DNA of 33,374 nt from CAYFIW01 sp964500645 (GCA_964500645.1 CAZCOH010000015.1:1-33374); one strand, 5' to 3'; shown: positions 16,648-25,130, numbered from the stretch's first letter. Numbers and translations are program-made. The notes: generated from the letters alone by a model not told the origin.

Positions 16648-17790
16648 TCAACGATCTTGAACAGAGCCATCGTATCCTATTGGTGTATCTAATATTTTAG
16701 GGTTTTCAGGCAGGGAAAGTGCTGACTCATTCAACTCTATTCCGAGCCCAGGCCCTTCAGGGACGACTAGATAACCTTCCTCCAGTTTTAAGGGGGACAA
16801 TAATAAGTCACTTTTAGGAGGTTCAGATTCTCCCGTATATTCCTGAAGAGCGAAATTCGGAATACATGCATCTAGCTGAACACATGCTGCTGTACTTATA
16901 GGAGAGAGTGGATTATGAGGGATAACTTTTACATGGTTAGCTTCCGCCATAGAAGCCACTTTCTTAGACCCAGTCAATCCCCCGCAAAGACACAAGTCAG
17001 GTCTCACATATGAAACACCTTTTGCTTCTAAGAGTTGTTGGTATTCAAAAATAGTAGTGAATCGTTCACCAGTTGCTATAGGAACGCCGCATTTATCTGC
17101 AATTTCTCCCATCACCGAAGGGCTATCAGGAAGCATCGGATCTTCATAAAAATAGAGGTTGAATTCCTCTAATCTCCTCCCCAAAGCTATACTTTCTGCG
17201 GGTGACATTTGCCTATGGATTTCTACACATATATCAACTTCGGATCCAACAGATGACCGAACCGCAGCCACTCTTTCCACAGCCTGTGTCGACCACTCAC
17301 TATAAGATTTATGCAAATAATAATTTGAAGGAAATGGGCTAAATCTTACAGCTGTGAAGCCATCAGATACTGCCCTGGCTGCATCTTTCGCAAGATCATC
17401 AACAGATCCACCATCGCCGGAGCCAACGTGCATATAGCATCTAACCTTGTCCCTAGTTTTACCGCCCATAAGGTCATATATTGGCACGCCGAGTCTTTTA
17501 CCCTTTATGTCCCATAGGGCTATATCTATCGCAGAAAGAGCACCTTGAACAACTGATCCCATGAAGTGGGACGATCTATACAACCACTGATAATGATGTT
17601 CAATCTGGTGAGGGTCCTTACCAATCAGATAAGGTTCCATAGTTTCTATCATCGTCTTAGTAGGACGTTGCCAACCATGCACTCCTCCTTCTCCTATCCC
17701 CACAGTTCCATCTTCACAATGAATTTTAAGTAGCAGCCATCTATCCCAGAGAAATGTTTCCAATTTTTCAATTTTTGTAGGTTTAGGCAA
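16648..17790 (-). CDS. Enolase-superfamily dehydratase, D-galactonate dehydratase-like
   Basis: This 380-aa protein has E190-x-H192, E216 (YEDP), E242 (GERF) and H292 (IPHNP). The spacings of 26, 26 and 50 residues equal those I recall for E. coli DgoD (D183/H185, E209, E235, H285). DgoD removes water from galactonate to give 2-keto-3-deoxygalactonate. Here the first metal ligand is Glu rather than Asp, and the second-strand Lys site holds R149, as in the galactonate/mannonate dehydratase branch. The start is TTG after AGGGGG. It is divergent from the ThDP enzyme gene 207 nt away. An acid-sugar dehydratase is likely; the exact sugar is uncertain. Confidence 0.92.
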   Translation of the reverse strand: MPKPTKIEKLETFLWDRWLLLKIHCEDGTVGIGEGGVHGWQRPTKTMIETMEPYLIGKDPHQIEHHYQWLYRSSHFMGSVVQGALSAIDIALWDIKGKRLGVPIYDLMGGKTRDKVRCYMHVGSGDGGSVDDLAKDAARAVSDGFTAVRFSPFPSNYYLHKSYSEWSTQAVERVAAVRSSVGSEVDICVEIHRQMSPAESIALGRRLEEFNLYFYEDPMLPDSPSVMGEIADKCGVPIATGERFTTIFEYQQLLEAKGVSYVRPDLCLCGGLTGSKKVASMAEANHVKVIPHNPLSPISTAACVQLDACIPNFALQEYTGESEPPKSDLLLSPLKLEEGYLVVPEGPGLGIELNESALSLPENPKILDTPIGYDGSVQDR

Positions 17791-17997
17791 TTTTTCCCCC
17801 TAGTCCATTATCTCGTTTGATCTGCTAGACATATACAAAATTACATATAGCTAACTTTATAAGTAACCAGATATTAACATTGGAAATATCTAATCCATCA
17901 TGAAAACCCATGACATATTGCCGATCATCTAGGCACTATGACATACTTCGTATCTGCAAAATAATTACATTGATCTCGTCCAGGAAAGGTACCCAAC
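17791..17997. promoter_or_regulatory. Shared divergent promoter region
   Basis: 207 bp lie between the TTG of the dehydratase gene (-) and the ATG of the ThDP-enzyme gene (+). It must contain both promoters, and a shared regulator is plausible. ATGACATA occurs twice in direct orientation (about 17909 and 17939). No clear -35/-10 pair or gene was recognised. Confidence 0.4.
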
Positions 17998-19659
17998 ATG
18001 TCACAACTTATGTCCGGTAAGCAAGCGGTTTTAGAAATGCTGAAAGCCGAAGGAATTGAATACATTTTTGGAAACCCCGGGACAAGTGAAGGCCCTCTAA
18101 TTGATATGCTGGGTGAATATCCCGAATTCAAATATGTCATGGCTTTGCAAGAAAGTGTAGCGATGGGAATGGGAGAATCTTATGCTCGTTCCACTAATAA
18201 AACATCCTTTGTCAGTTTGCATGTGGACAGTGGGCTCGCAAACGGAATAGCTCTAATGCTTGACGCCCTCAATACAGGTACACCAATGGTGGTAACTTCC
18301 GCCAACTACGACGCTAGAAAAATCAATGAAAATAAAACAGACTTAGCTGAACTCGTAAGACCAGTCACAAAATGGGCTGTAGAACTGGACTTACCTGATC
18401 AAATACCTAGTGTAATGAGAAGGGCTTTTAATGAAGCCAACAGTCACCCAAAAGGTCCCGTTTACGTAGGATTCACTGCAAATGCCCTCGAAGGTACGGC
18501 AGAGATGAACATTATTCCTTCATCCCCTGTTTATGACAGCACCAAACCGGATCCTGAAGGGATAAAAGAAGCAACAGATCTACTCATGAAATCCCAAAAT
18601 CCTCTTTTAATAGTTGGTGATAGAGTATCCGACGATGATGGGATGGATGCAGCTGTAGAATTAGCCGAACTTACGGGTATGCCTGTATACCAATCACGTG
18701 GAGCAGAGGTGTCTTTCCCAACAACACATCCACAATATCTGGGAATTCATTCACTGAGGGTTTCTGAAAATAGGGAAGCATTGAGACAGCACGACTTAAT
18801 TCTGACCGTCGGGATGGATACTTTTGATGAACTATTCTATTGGGGCGACGTAATACTGGATGATTCCACCAAACTTATTCACATCGATCCTATACCCGGA
18901 AGAGTTGGAAAAACAGAGCCTACAGATATTGGAATCATATCAAACTGTAAAACAGCACTAGAAGCCATAAATCAAACTCTAAAAAGTAGTACCGAATCCT
19001 ATGAAAACAACGAACGCAAGGATCACTCAGTAGAGTTGGCTAGCTTAAACCGAAAAGGTTATGAAGACAGCGTATCTGCCAGATGGAAAAACACTCCTAT
19101 GTCACCTGCGAGAATGATGTATGAACTATCAGAATCTGTTCCTGAGAACTCCATAATAGTAGACGATTCTGTAAGTAATAGAGCGGCCGTCAGGCATTAT
19201 TTCCAAGGCAAGGTAAGAGACGACATCAGAGGTGTCAGGGGGCAATCTATCGGTGGTGGAATTGGCGCAACAATGGGAACAAAATGCGCTTTCCCTGAAA
19301 GACCTGTATTTGGAATTATTGGTGACGGCAGTGCCATGATGACCATACAGGGATTATGGACCGCAGCTAACGACAACATTCCTTGTGTATTTGTGATCTG
19401 TAACAACGGGATGTACAGAGTTTTGAAAGTTAATTTCAACATATATCAAACCGAATTACTTGAGGAGACAGAACCAGCTGGGGAAAATCTCCTTTATTCA
19501 AATTTTGACACACCGTTTGATATCTCGGAAATCGCAAAAGGCATGGGTCTACATGCAGAGAGAGTAACGGACCCTCTAGAAATATCCGGTGCTGTAAAAA
19601 GAGCTCTTTCATCAGGGGGTCCCTCATTAATCGACATAGTTATAGACGGATCTTTATAA
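17998..19659 (+). CDS. Thiamine diphosphate enzyme, benzoylformate decarboxylase/acetolactate synthase-like
   Basis: This 553-aa protein has all three domains of the decarboxylase branch of ThDP enzymes. The N-terminal pyrimidine domain has YIFGNPGTSE and the cofactor-activating Glu E52 (ALQESVA). A central domain covers about residues 185-330. The C-terminal diphosphate domain has GDGS (442-445) and ends the Mg2+ motif with N469-N470. FGNPGTSE and SLHVDSG (H75) resemble benzoylformate decarboxylase more than acetolactate synthase. It would decarboxylate a 2-keto acid or carboligate aldehydes. AGGAAAGG precedes the ATG. Divergence from the dehydratase gene, whose product would be a 2-keto-3-deoxy acid, suggests sequential steps; this is inference. 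Confidence 0.92.
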   Translation: MSQLMSGKQAVLEMLKAEGIEYIFGNPGTSEGPLIDMLGEYPEFKYVMALQESVAMGMGESYARSTNKTSFVSLHVDSGLANGIALMLDALNTGTPMVVTSANYDARKINENKTDLAELVRPVTKWAVELDLPDQIPSVMRRAFNEANSHPKGPVYVGFTANALEGTAEMNIIPSSPVYDSTKPDPEGIKEATDLLMKSQNPLLIVGDRVSDDDGMDAAVELAELTGMPVYQSRGAEVSFPTTHPQYLGIHSLRVSENREALRQHDLILTVGMDTFDELFYWGDVILDDSTKLIHIDPIPGRVGKTEPTDIGIISNCKTALEAINQTLKSSTESYENNERKDHSVELASLNRKGYEDSVSARWKNTPMSPARMMYELSESVPENSIIVDDSVSNRAAVRHYFQGKVRDDIRGVRGQSIGGGIGATMGTKCAFPERPVFGIIGDGSAMMTIQGLWTAANDNIPCVFVICNNGMYRVLKVNFNIYQTELLEETEPAGENLLYSNFDTPFDISEIAKGMGLHAERVTDPLEISGAVKRALSSGGPSLIDIVIDGSL

Positions 19660-20035
19660 CTTGTTTTATAAGCTCTCTAGTATAGAAAATTGCCTATTCT
19701 CGAATGATTAGGTATATTATTTGTGGCTCGGATAACATAGCCGGGTCGAGGGAGAATATTCTCGCAAATCGAATAGTCGCTGAGGAAACCATGTTTCAAT
19801 AGCTGTTAGACCTCTCGACACAGGCCGATATGACGACACACTAGCGTTCGTTTCTCTGCATAGAACGCTTCTTTTAATCGAGTTATTACTCGTAGCCCCC
19901 ATCCAATATAAAACAACTCTTGTTGTACTCATTAACATTTTATTTTTATTAACCCAATTGTCGGTATTAATTACGTCAAATCCTAATTAGTTACGCAGAT
20001 TTTCCTAAATGATTACTCAAAACAAGGAGGAATAA
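19660..20035. other. Intergenic region upstream of the betaine-binding protein gene
   Basis: 376 bp with no convincing gene. It contains a 12-bp perfect palindrome, GAGAATATTCTC (19752-19763). The word TATTCTCG occurs both there and near 19695. An AT-rich stretch around 19920-19955 could hold the promoter of the next gene. An open minus-strand frame at 19717-19938 has no ribosome site and no recognisable family. Confidence 0.4.
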
Positions 20036-21319
20036 ATGAGATTAATCACTAGAAGAAGTGCCCCATTAGTACTGCTACTGATGGCGCTGCTATCTGCAAG
20101 TATATTGATGACAGCTTGTTCATCAGACCCAGAAGTGGTCGAGAAAATAGTTGAAGTCGAAGTACCTGTAGAAGTAGAAAAAATTGTCGAGAAATCGGTC
20201 GAGGTTGTGAAAGAGGTGAAGGTCGAGGTACCGGTAGAAGTAGAAAAAATTGTCGAGAAAGAGATCGAGAAGATAGTGAAGGAGATTGTGGAGGTAGAGG
20301 TAGAGAAGATCGTCGAGACAGAAAAAATCGTTGAGGTTTTGGTCGAAGTACCAGTTCCTGAAGGTCCAAAAAGAGAAATAGTATTTGGCGGACTTAACTG
20401 GGACAGTGCTTTGGTACAAAATGGCATAGCCCGATACATAGTTGAACACGGTTATGGTCACGAAACTTCTCAGATAGAAGGAGCTACCGTTCCACTATTC
20501 CAGGGATTGCGGAAAGGTGACATAGACATCACCATGGAAATCTGGCTTCCTAACCAGAATGTAGTATGGAACGAAGCCGTAAAAGCCGGAGAGGTTATAC
20601 CCGTAGGTAAGAGCCTTGAAGATAACTGGCAGAGCACATTCCTGATACCTGCCTACGTCCAGGCAGCCAATCCTGACCTAGATTCTGTTGAAGACCTGAA
20701 AGAGGAGCAGTATAAATCCTTATTTGCGGAAGCAGATAGTGGAGGTAAAGCTGTGCTTTATGGCTGTATTGCCGGATGGGCCTGCAGAGGTGTTCAAGAG
20801 GGAACTGACGCCGGTGTTGGGCAGCTAGCTGCCTACGGCTTGGAAGATCATGTTGAACTCAGAGACCCAGGAGACTCCGGTTTACTTGCAGCCGCCATTG
20901 AAGGTGCATTCAAAAAAGAAGAGCCTATTCTTTTTTACTACTGGGGACCAACAAAACTGATGCTTGATCTCGAGTATCCAGAGAAGGTTATTGACCTGGA
21001 ACAGCCAGATCCAAGCACCTGCGCGAACAACGACCCGGTGCACGGATGCGCTTTCCCACCAGCTGAAGTAATGATCGCCATGAATACTGGCTTGGTCGAA
21101 GATGCTCCATATCTGATTAAGTTCTTTAATAATTGGGACTGGTCGGCCGGAAATCAATTGGCCGCTGATGGCTGGTATGGTGCTAATTCAGAAAATTATG
21201 ACACCGCAGAAGAAGCGTTTGAGGCTACAGCAGTCTGGTATCTTAGCAATAATGATGCCTGGAAAAGCTGGGTTCCAGACGAAATTCTTGAAAACGTCCT
21301 AGCCGCCCTTCCAAACTAG
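20036..21319 (+). CDS. proX: Glycine betaine/proline-type ABC transporter substrate-binding lipoprotein
   Basis: This 427-aa protein is exported and lipid-anchored: basic MRLITRR, a hydrophobic stretch, and the lipobox LMTAC with C28. Residues 33-108 form a linker built almost only of V, E, K, I and P. The OpuAC-type quaternary-amine binding domain follows from about 113, with GLNWDSALVQNGIARYI, MEIWLPNQ and YYWGPTKLM, and the Trp and Tyr residues could form the aromatic cage for a trimethylammonium group. The ATG follows AAGGAGG at close to ideal spacing, so expression is likely high. It has its own terminator and is on the strand opposite its permease and ATPase. Substrate could be betaine, choline or another quaternary amine. 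Confidence 0.93.
   Translation: MRLITRRSAPLVLLLMALLSASILMTACSSDPEVVEKIVEVEVPVEVEKIVEKSVEVVKEVKVEVPVEVEKIVEKEIEKIVKEIVEVEVEKIVETEKIVEVLVEVPVPEGPKREIVFGGLNWDSALVQNGIARYIVEHGYGHETSQIEGATVPLFQGLRKGDIDITMEIWLPNQNVVWNEAVKAGEVIPVGKSLEDNWQSTFLIPAYVQAANPDLDSVEDLKEEQYKSLFAEADSGGKAVLYGCIAGWACRGVQEGTDAGVGQLAAYGLEDHVELRDPGDSGLLAAAIEGAFKKEEPILFYYWGPTKLMLDLEYPEKVIDLEQPDPSTCANNDPVHGCAFPPAEVMIAMNTGLVEDAPYLIKFFNNWDWSAGNQLAADGWYGANSENYDTAEEAFEATAVWYLSNNDAWKSWVPDEILENVLAALPN
20132..20359 (+). repeat. Low-complexity Val/Glu/Lys linker with near-identical 39-bp repeats
   Basis: The linker codons repeat. The 39-bp unit at 20156-20194 recurs at 20222-20260 with only two mismatches, encoding VEVPVEVEKIVEK twice, with shorter variants around. 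The high DNA identity suggests recent slippage or recombination. Such linkers are common in Chloroflexota binding proteins. Confidence 0.85.
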
Positions 21320-21372
21320 GGATAAAAAGCTAGTACGATAATGTGATCTCGTGTAAACGGGGTCAGTGACTT

Positions 21373-21406
21373 GGGGGCTTGTCTTTACTGACAGGCCCCC
21401 TTTTTT
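21373..21406 (+). terminator. Rho-independent terminator after proX-like gene
   Basis: GGGGGCTTGTC (21373-21383) pairs with GACAGGCCCCC (21390-21400), eleven pairs with one G-U around a 6-nt loop, followed by six T. It lies 54 nt after the stop. It is a classical intrinsic terminator and would isolate the binding-protein transcript. Confidence 0.9.
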
Positions 21407-21488
21407 AACCTTCTAAAATAATACTTTTATTAGTAACAAGATAACTTTCTGCCTTATCATTGACACATATACGCAAAATCTGATCTAA

Positions 21489-21644
21489 GCTAAAGGAATA
21501 CGCATATTCAAAGAAAATGTTTTTATCGAGTTCAACATCCAACGGGCAAAACTTGGTAACTATGACTGGTCACAAACCAAGGAAATCAGAAACGGAATCA
21601 TCGAAATATTTAGAAAAGACTTCGACCCCGATTTAATTCACTAA
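21489..21644 (+). pseudogene. Possible remnant of a coding region
   Basis: The frame from 21489 to the TAA at 21644 reads like protein for about 50 residues, with FIEFNIQRAKLGNYDWSQ and IIEIFRKDFDPDLIH. It has no start codon of the usual kind, and an in-frame TAA precedes it. TTGACA at 21460-21465 could be a relict -35 box. It may be the 3' end of a degraded gene. I do not recognise the family. The rest of the 21320-21673 gap holds only the terminator. Confidence 0.3.
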
Positions 21645-21673
21645 CCGCAACTGCCTCAGATTTTGAATTGTTT

Positions 21674-22165
21674 TTAAAACCCATATTTCTCTTTATGATT
21701 TTCATATACTTCCTCAGAAATTGTCCTCAAGCCCGGCAATACAAAATCCCTCATTGATTGGTTATAAAATTGGTGACCAGCCTTAAAATCCAGTAGATAA
21801 CCAAATCTTTGCCTGTAATACAACAAATAATCTACATTTCTCCCCAATCTCCATTCACTATTTGCAACAAAATATGAACTCCTCAGGTATGTGGTCAAGG
21901 AATCGAATTCATTGGAAGACAGTTCATTTAAATCCAAATGCCTTTTAGCCCAACTGTCACGAATTTCTTCCCTAGTGGTTCTCGACAGCATATAGTCCAA
22001 ATTTAGAGAAACAGAAGACATTGTCAATTCTCTATTAGCATCTTCATGAGCCCTATCAAGTGATTTGCTTTGAAGCTTCAGTTGGCCAGCTAGAAAAACA
22101 GCTACTATTAAAGTAGCAAGCCCGGTAAGTATCTGAGATATTGCGACTACAGGTTCCCAATCCAT
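21674..22165 (-). CDS. Membrane-anchored protein of unknown function
   Basis: This 163-aa protein has one N-terminal membrane segment (about residues 8-27) followed by a charged, mostly helical soluble region with aromatic-rich patches (YLRSSYFVANSEWRLGR and LLYYRQRFGYL). I do not recognise a family with a known role. TCAGGAGG lies before the ATG at good spacing, so it is a real, translated gene. It sits between the binding-protein gene (+) and the permease gene (-) of the betaine-type transporter and is transcribed with the latter's orientation, but 315 nt separate it from the permease stop, so co-transcription is uncertain. Confidence 0.82.
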   Translation of the reverse strand: MDWEPVVAISQILTGLATLIVAVFLAGQLKLQSKSLDRAHEDANRELTMSSVSLNLDYMLSRTTREEIRDSWAKRHLDLNELSSNEFDSLTTYLRSSYFVANSEWRLGRNVDYLLYYRQRFGYLLDFKAGHQFYNQSMRDFVLPGLRTISEEVYENHKEKYGF

Positions 22166-22480
22166 AAAAATCCTCCTGAGGTGTATTCAGAAGGATGTTG
22201 CCACATAAAGGTTTGAATAACTAGATACTTAAATCTAACTAGTGCTAAATTGTGCCATTTAATAATACCTAGATTATTCTTGACACCTGAATAATTACAA
22301 AATGTGAATAATCAGATAGCTTCACTAAAATGTTATCGCCGATATACGCGAGGAAGTAGGAAAGGGTTTATTAGTTTATTAACTGCAAATAATACAGGGA
22401 TGAGCCCCGACAGTTTGCCCGCGTCTGGATATGCCCCGGTTAGATTGTAACGTAACCTATAAATATAAATTTTCTTTATA
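22166..22480. other. Intergenic region with inverted repeat around a -35-like box
   Basis: 315 bp without a clear gene. ATTATTC (22273-22279) and GAATAAT (22289-22295) form an inverted repeat flanking TTGACA (22280-22285, + strand), but no plus-strand gene lies downstream. A GC-richer patch at about 22396-22440 stands out. On the minus strand it reads about 40 residues without a stop or a start (PDAGKLSGLIPVLFAVNK), possibly a gene scrap. Confidence 0.3.
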
Positions 22481-23533
22481 TTATTTTCGGTTCTCTATGT
22501 ATCCTTGCGAGATTCTATCAATAATTATTGCAAGGACCACAATGCCGCAACCTGCAATAACAGCTTCACCCGATTTCAATTGTCCCATTGCTCTTAATAC
22601 CTCTATTCCCAACCCACCAGCACCTACCATAGCGGCAATAGTGGACATAGCCAGAGCCATCATGACAGTCTGGTTTATTCCAGCCATTATGGTAGGAATT
22701 GCCATGGGTATTTGTATCTTAAAAAGCAATTGCATATTACTGGATCCAAAGGATTGCCCAGCTTCAACCACGGAAGGATCTACCTGCCTTATACCTAAAT
22801 TTGTCAGCCTTATACATGGAGGAAGAGCGTAGAGAACAGTGGCAAATATTGCAGCCACATTTCCCAGCCCAAAAAGCATAATACCAGGCACCAAATATAC
22901 GAAACTTGGCATGGTTTGCATTGTATCCAAAACAGGCCTTATACCAGTGTCTACAGCATTACTTCTGGCAGCGAAAATTCCTACTGGAATCCCAATAGCT
23001 ATTGCCAAAAACACAGACACTATCATTATCGCAACTGTCACCATGGTAGGTTCCCATAGATTAACCAACGCCAGGGCAAATAAACCTGTGACCGACATGA
23101 CGGCAATCTTTAGAGAAGCAACCTTCCAACCAATAATAAAAATCACACCCATCATGATTGGCCATGGAATCCATACCAAGAAATCTCTTAATTTCCCTAA
23201 TACAACCTTAATGGCATCACTGACTGCATCAAAAAAATCACCAAACGTGACTATTATCCAGTCGATTGCATCATCAACTCCACCTTCTATCTCACTGCTG
23301 ATATTAACGGGAAAATCAAGCGCGAACTCAATTTCGGCACCATGAATCATCCACGACAAAATAATTGTCGCCAGGATAACTGCAACCGGGTAATAAAATC
23401 TCCTAAACTTTTCATTCACGCTGTTTACTTCGGATGATTGTCCGCCATCATCTGCTTCTTCTTTGTCATCCGAAGAGATTAAGGGCATTCCGCTAAAAAG
23501 AGAGCTTTTCTTTAATTTATTCAATATAGTCAT
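22481..23533 (-). CDS. proW: ABC transporter permease, ProW/OpuAB-type
   Basis: This 350-aa inner-membrane permease is of the glycine betaine/proline family. It has a cytoplasmic, acidic N-terminal tail (about residues 1-45), one leading membrane segment, a loop of about 50 residues (about 66-118), then the conserved core with NLWEPTMVTVAIM and MQTMPSFVYLVPGIMLFGLG. The EAA loop that docks on the ATPase lies at about 257-280 (EAGQSFGSS to QIPMAIP). AVIAGCGIVVLAIIIDR is near the end. It is 91 nt downstream of the ATPase gene on the same strand. GAGAG precedes the ATG. It pairs with the binding protein encoded 1.2 kb away on the other strand. Confidence 0.93.
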   Translation of the reverse strand: MTILNKLKKSSLFSGMPLISSDDKEEADDGGQSSEVNSVNEKFRRFYYPVAVILATIILSWMIHGAEIEFALDFPVNISSEIEGGVDDAIDWIIVTFGDFFDAVSDAIKVVLGKLRDFLVWIPWPIMMGVIFIIGWKVASLKIAVMSVTGLFALALVNLWEPTMVTVAIMIVSVFLAIAIGIPVGIFAARSNAVDTGIRPVLDTMQTMPSFVYLVPGIMLFGLGNVAAIFATVLYALPPCIRLTNLGIRQVDPSVVEAGQSFGSSNMQLLFKIQIPMAIPTIMAGINQTVMMALAMSTIAAMVGAGGLGIEVLRAMGQLKSGEAVIAGCGIVVLAIIIDRISQGYIENRK

Positions 23534-23624
23534 CTGGTCTCTCTTTTTTGATTCTAATCACTAGTTATTGACCATGTTCTTCAATTAGTTTGTAACTTCA
23601 AAAACCATACTGGTTATAGCCCGG

Positions 23625-24818
23625 CTATTCAGAGAGCGCGCTCAAAATAGAAGTTTGAGTGATAACCCCTACCAAATTACGTTCCGAATCTATAACCGGA
23701 ATTGGAGTCTCAGAGGATGACAATCTTCCGATTGCCGACTTTATATTGCTCGAATGACCCAATGAGTCAGGCGATTTTTCCATAAGGCGATCTATATCTT
23801 CTATGGAGATCGACTTTTCAATGTCCGATCTCATGAGAACTCCTAACGAAGATCCTGATTCATTGACGAATGCCACGTGCTTGGCCTCAGTCGTACTTAC
23901 GTCACTCTTTAATTTATCCAGATCAGGTGAGTAGGTATATTTCAGATCTGGCGAAACTGAAACCGATGAGGCATTAAGAACCCTGTCTTTAGAAACATCT
24001 TCCGTAAATTCAGAAACAAATTCATCTGCTGGATTCATAATTATTTCCCTGGGGGTTCCCATTTGAATAATCTCACCATCACGCATGATAGCTATCCTGT
24101 CTCCCACTGAAACCGCTTCATCTAGGTCGTGGGTTATAAATACCATAGTCTTCTTCAATTCTTTTTGAAGATCTGCAAGTTCGGACCTCATCTGACGTCT
24201 TATTAAAGGATCCAACCCGCTAAATGGCTCATCCATGAGCAAAATTTCAGGTTCTACTGCAAGCGCCCTCGCTAAACCGACGCGCTGTTGCATCCCACCA
24301 CTCAACTGCCTAACCCTAGATTTTTCCCAACCGCTTAGACCAACCAGATCTAGCATCTTTTGAGCTCTTTCATAACGTTCCTCTCGTGACATACCCTTCA
24401 CTTCCAAGCCATAGCATGCATTGTCCATGACATTTCTGTGAGGTAAAAGTCCAAAGTTTTGGAACACCATAGAGATTTTAGTTCGTCTGAATTCTTGGAG
24501 AGCGCTGTCATCCAATGATGTAACGTCCTCTTGTTCTACAAAGATATTTCCTGAGGTAGCCTCAATTAAACGGATCAGACATCTTACCAGGGTAGATTTC
24601 CCACTACCCGATAATCCCATCACTACAAAGGTTTCCCCTTTTTGAACGTTAAATGAAACATCCCTAAGAGCGACTACTTGACCAAATTCCTCTTGTATTT
24701 CTGTTCGGGACTTACCTGAATTTTCACTTGCAAGAGCGCTTGAAGGATTCCTTCCAAAAACCTTCCAGAGATTGTTAACTTCAATTTGATGTTCAATCTG
24801 TTGTTTTTCAACCGTCAT
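23625..24818 (-). CDS. proV: ABC transporter ATPase with CBS domains, ProV/OpuAA-type
   Basis: This 397-aa ATPase has Walker A GLSGSGKST (68-76), the signature LSGGMQQ (172-178), Walker B ILLMDE (192-197) and the HD switch (FITHD). The ProV-type extension precedes the core (NNLWKVFGRNPSSALA at 15-30), and a CBS-domain pair fills about residues 270-397, the module that senses ionic strength or nucleotides in OpuA. It powers uptake with the ProW-like permease encoded next. The spacing between AGGAAG and the ATG is longer than usual. The gene lies first in the minus-strand operon. Confidence 0.94.
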   Translation of the reverse strand: MTVEKQQIEHQIEVNNLWKVFGRNPSSALASENSGKSRTEIQEEFGQVVALRDVSFNVQKGETFVVMGLSGSGKSTLVRCLIRLIEATSGNIFVEQEDVTSLDDSALQEFRRTKISMVFQNFGLLPHRNVMDNACYGLEVKGMSREERYERAQKMLDLVGLSGWEKSRVRQLSGGMQQRVGLARALAVEPEILLMDEPFSGLDPLIRRQMRSELADLQKELKKTMVFITHDLDEAVSVGDRIAIMRDGEIIQMGTPREIIMNPADEFVSEFTEDVSKDRVLNASSVSVSPDLKYTYSPDLDKLKSDVSTTEAKHVAFVNESGSSLGVLMRSDIEKSISIEDIDRLMEKSPDSLGHSSNIKSAIGRLSSSETPIPVIDSERNLVGVITQTSILSALSE

Positions 24819-25130
24819 AAATTACAATATCTTCCTGTATATATATGCGTCACTCCTAAAAAGAGACCAAAATTTTCATGTCAATTATTAAATGCAAAAC
24901 CTCACTCAGGGAAGTTAAGCTAAGAGCAGATCCATGCACTAAACCAAACCGACATCATGTCGTAATGAGGAGAACACCATCCAATTTTACAGTGGCTCTC
25001 CCGTTCGAATTTTGAGACTACAAACCTTCTCAATATGACCCTATAGAACCATTCATTGGCACATATGTCAAACTGAACACGCTCTTTGAAAACCGAATCA
25101 AACCGCTCTAATAGAAAATAGTTGAAGCAT
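24819..25130. other. Intergenic region holding the ABC operon promoter
   Basis: 312 bp; no gene or tRNA recognised. It should carry the promoter of the proV-proW-like operon on the minus strand and the 3' end of the SDR transcript. A small palindrome, CGACAT-C-ATGTCG, is at 24950-24962. No convincing terminator for the SDR gene was seen. Confidence 0.4.
24856..24884 (-). promoter_or_regulatory. Candidate promoter of the proV-proW operon
   Basis: A consensus TTGACA lies on the minus strand at 24884-24879, followed after 17 nt by TTTTAG, a poor -10 match (3 of 6). It is about 40-65 nt upstream of the ATPase start. The -35 box is perfect, but the -10 is weak, so this is tentative. Confidence 0.3.

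Noticed and set aside
19717..19938. 73-aa minus-strand frame in the gap before the binding-protein gene
   Set aside because: No ribosome site, Ser/Arg-rich composition like non-coding DNA, and no recognisable fold or family.
20017..20439. Long Ser/Thr/Phe-rich open frame on the minus strand
   Set aside because: It is the antisense shadow of the Val/Glu/Lys linker codons of the binding-protein gene. The composition follows from the repeat, and it has no ribosome site.
22839..23345. 168-aa plus-strand frame
   Set aside because: Antisense to the ProW-like permease. The Ile/Thr/Pro-rich composition mirrors membrane-segment codons.
25000..25025. tRNA T-loop-like GTTCGAATT
   Set aside because: The flanking bases do not pair as a T stem and no acceptor, D or anticodon arms are found on either strand.
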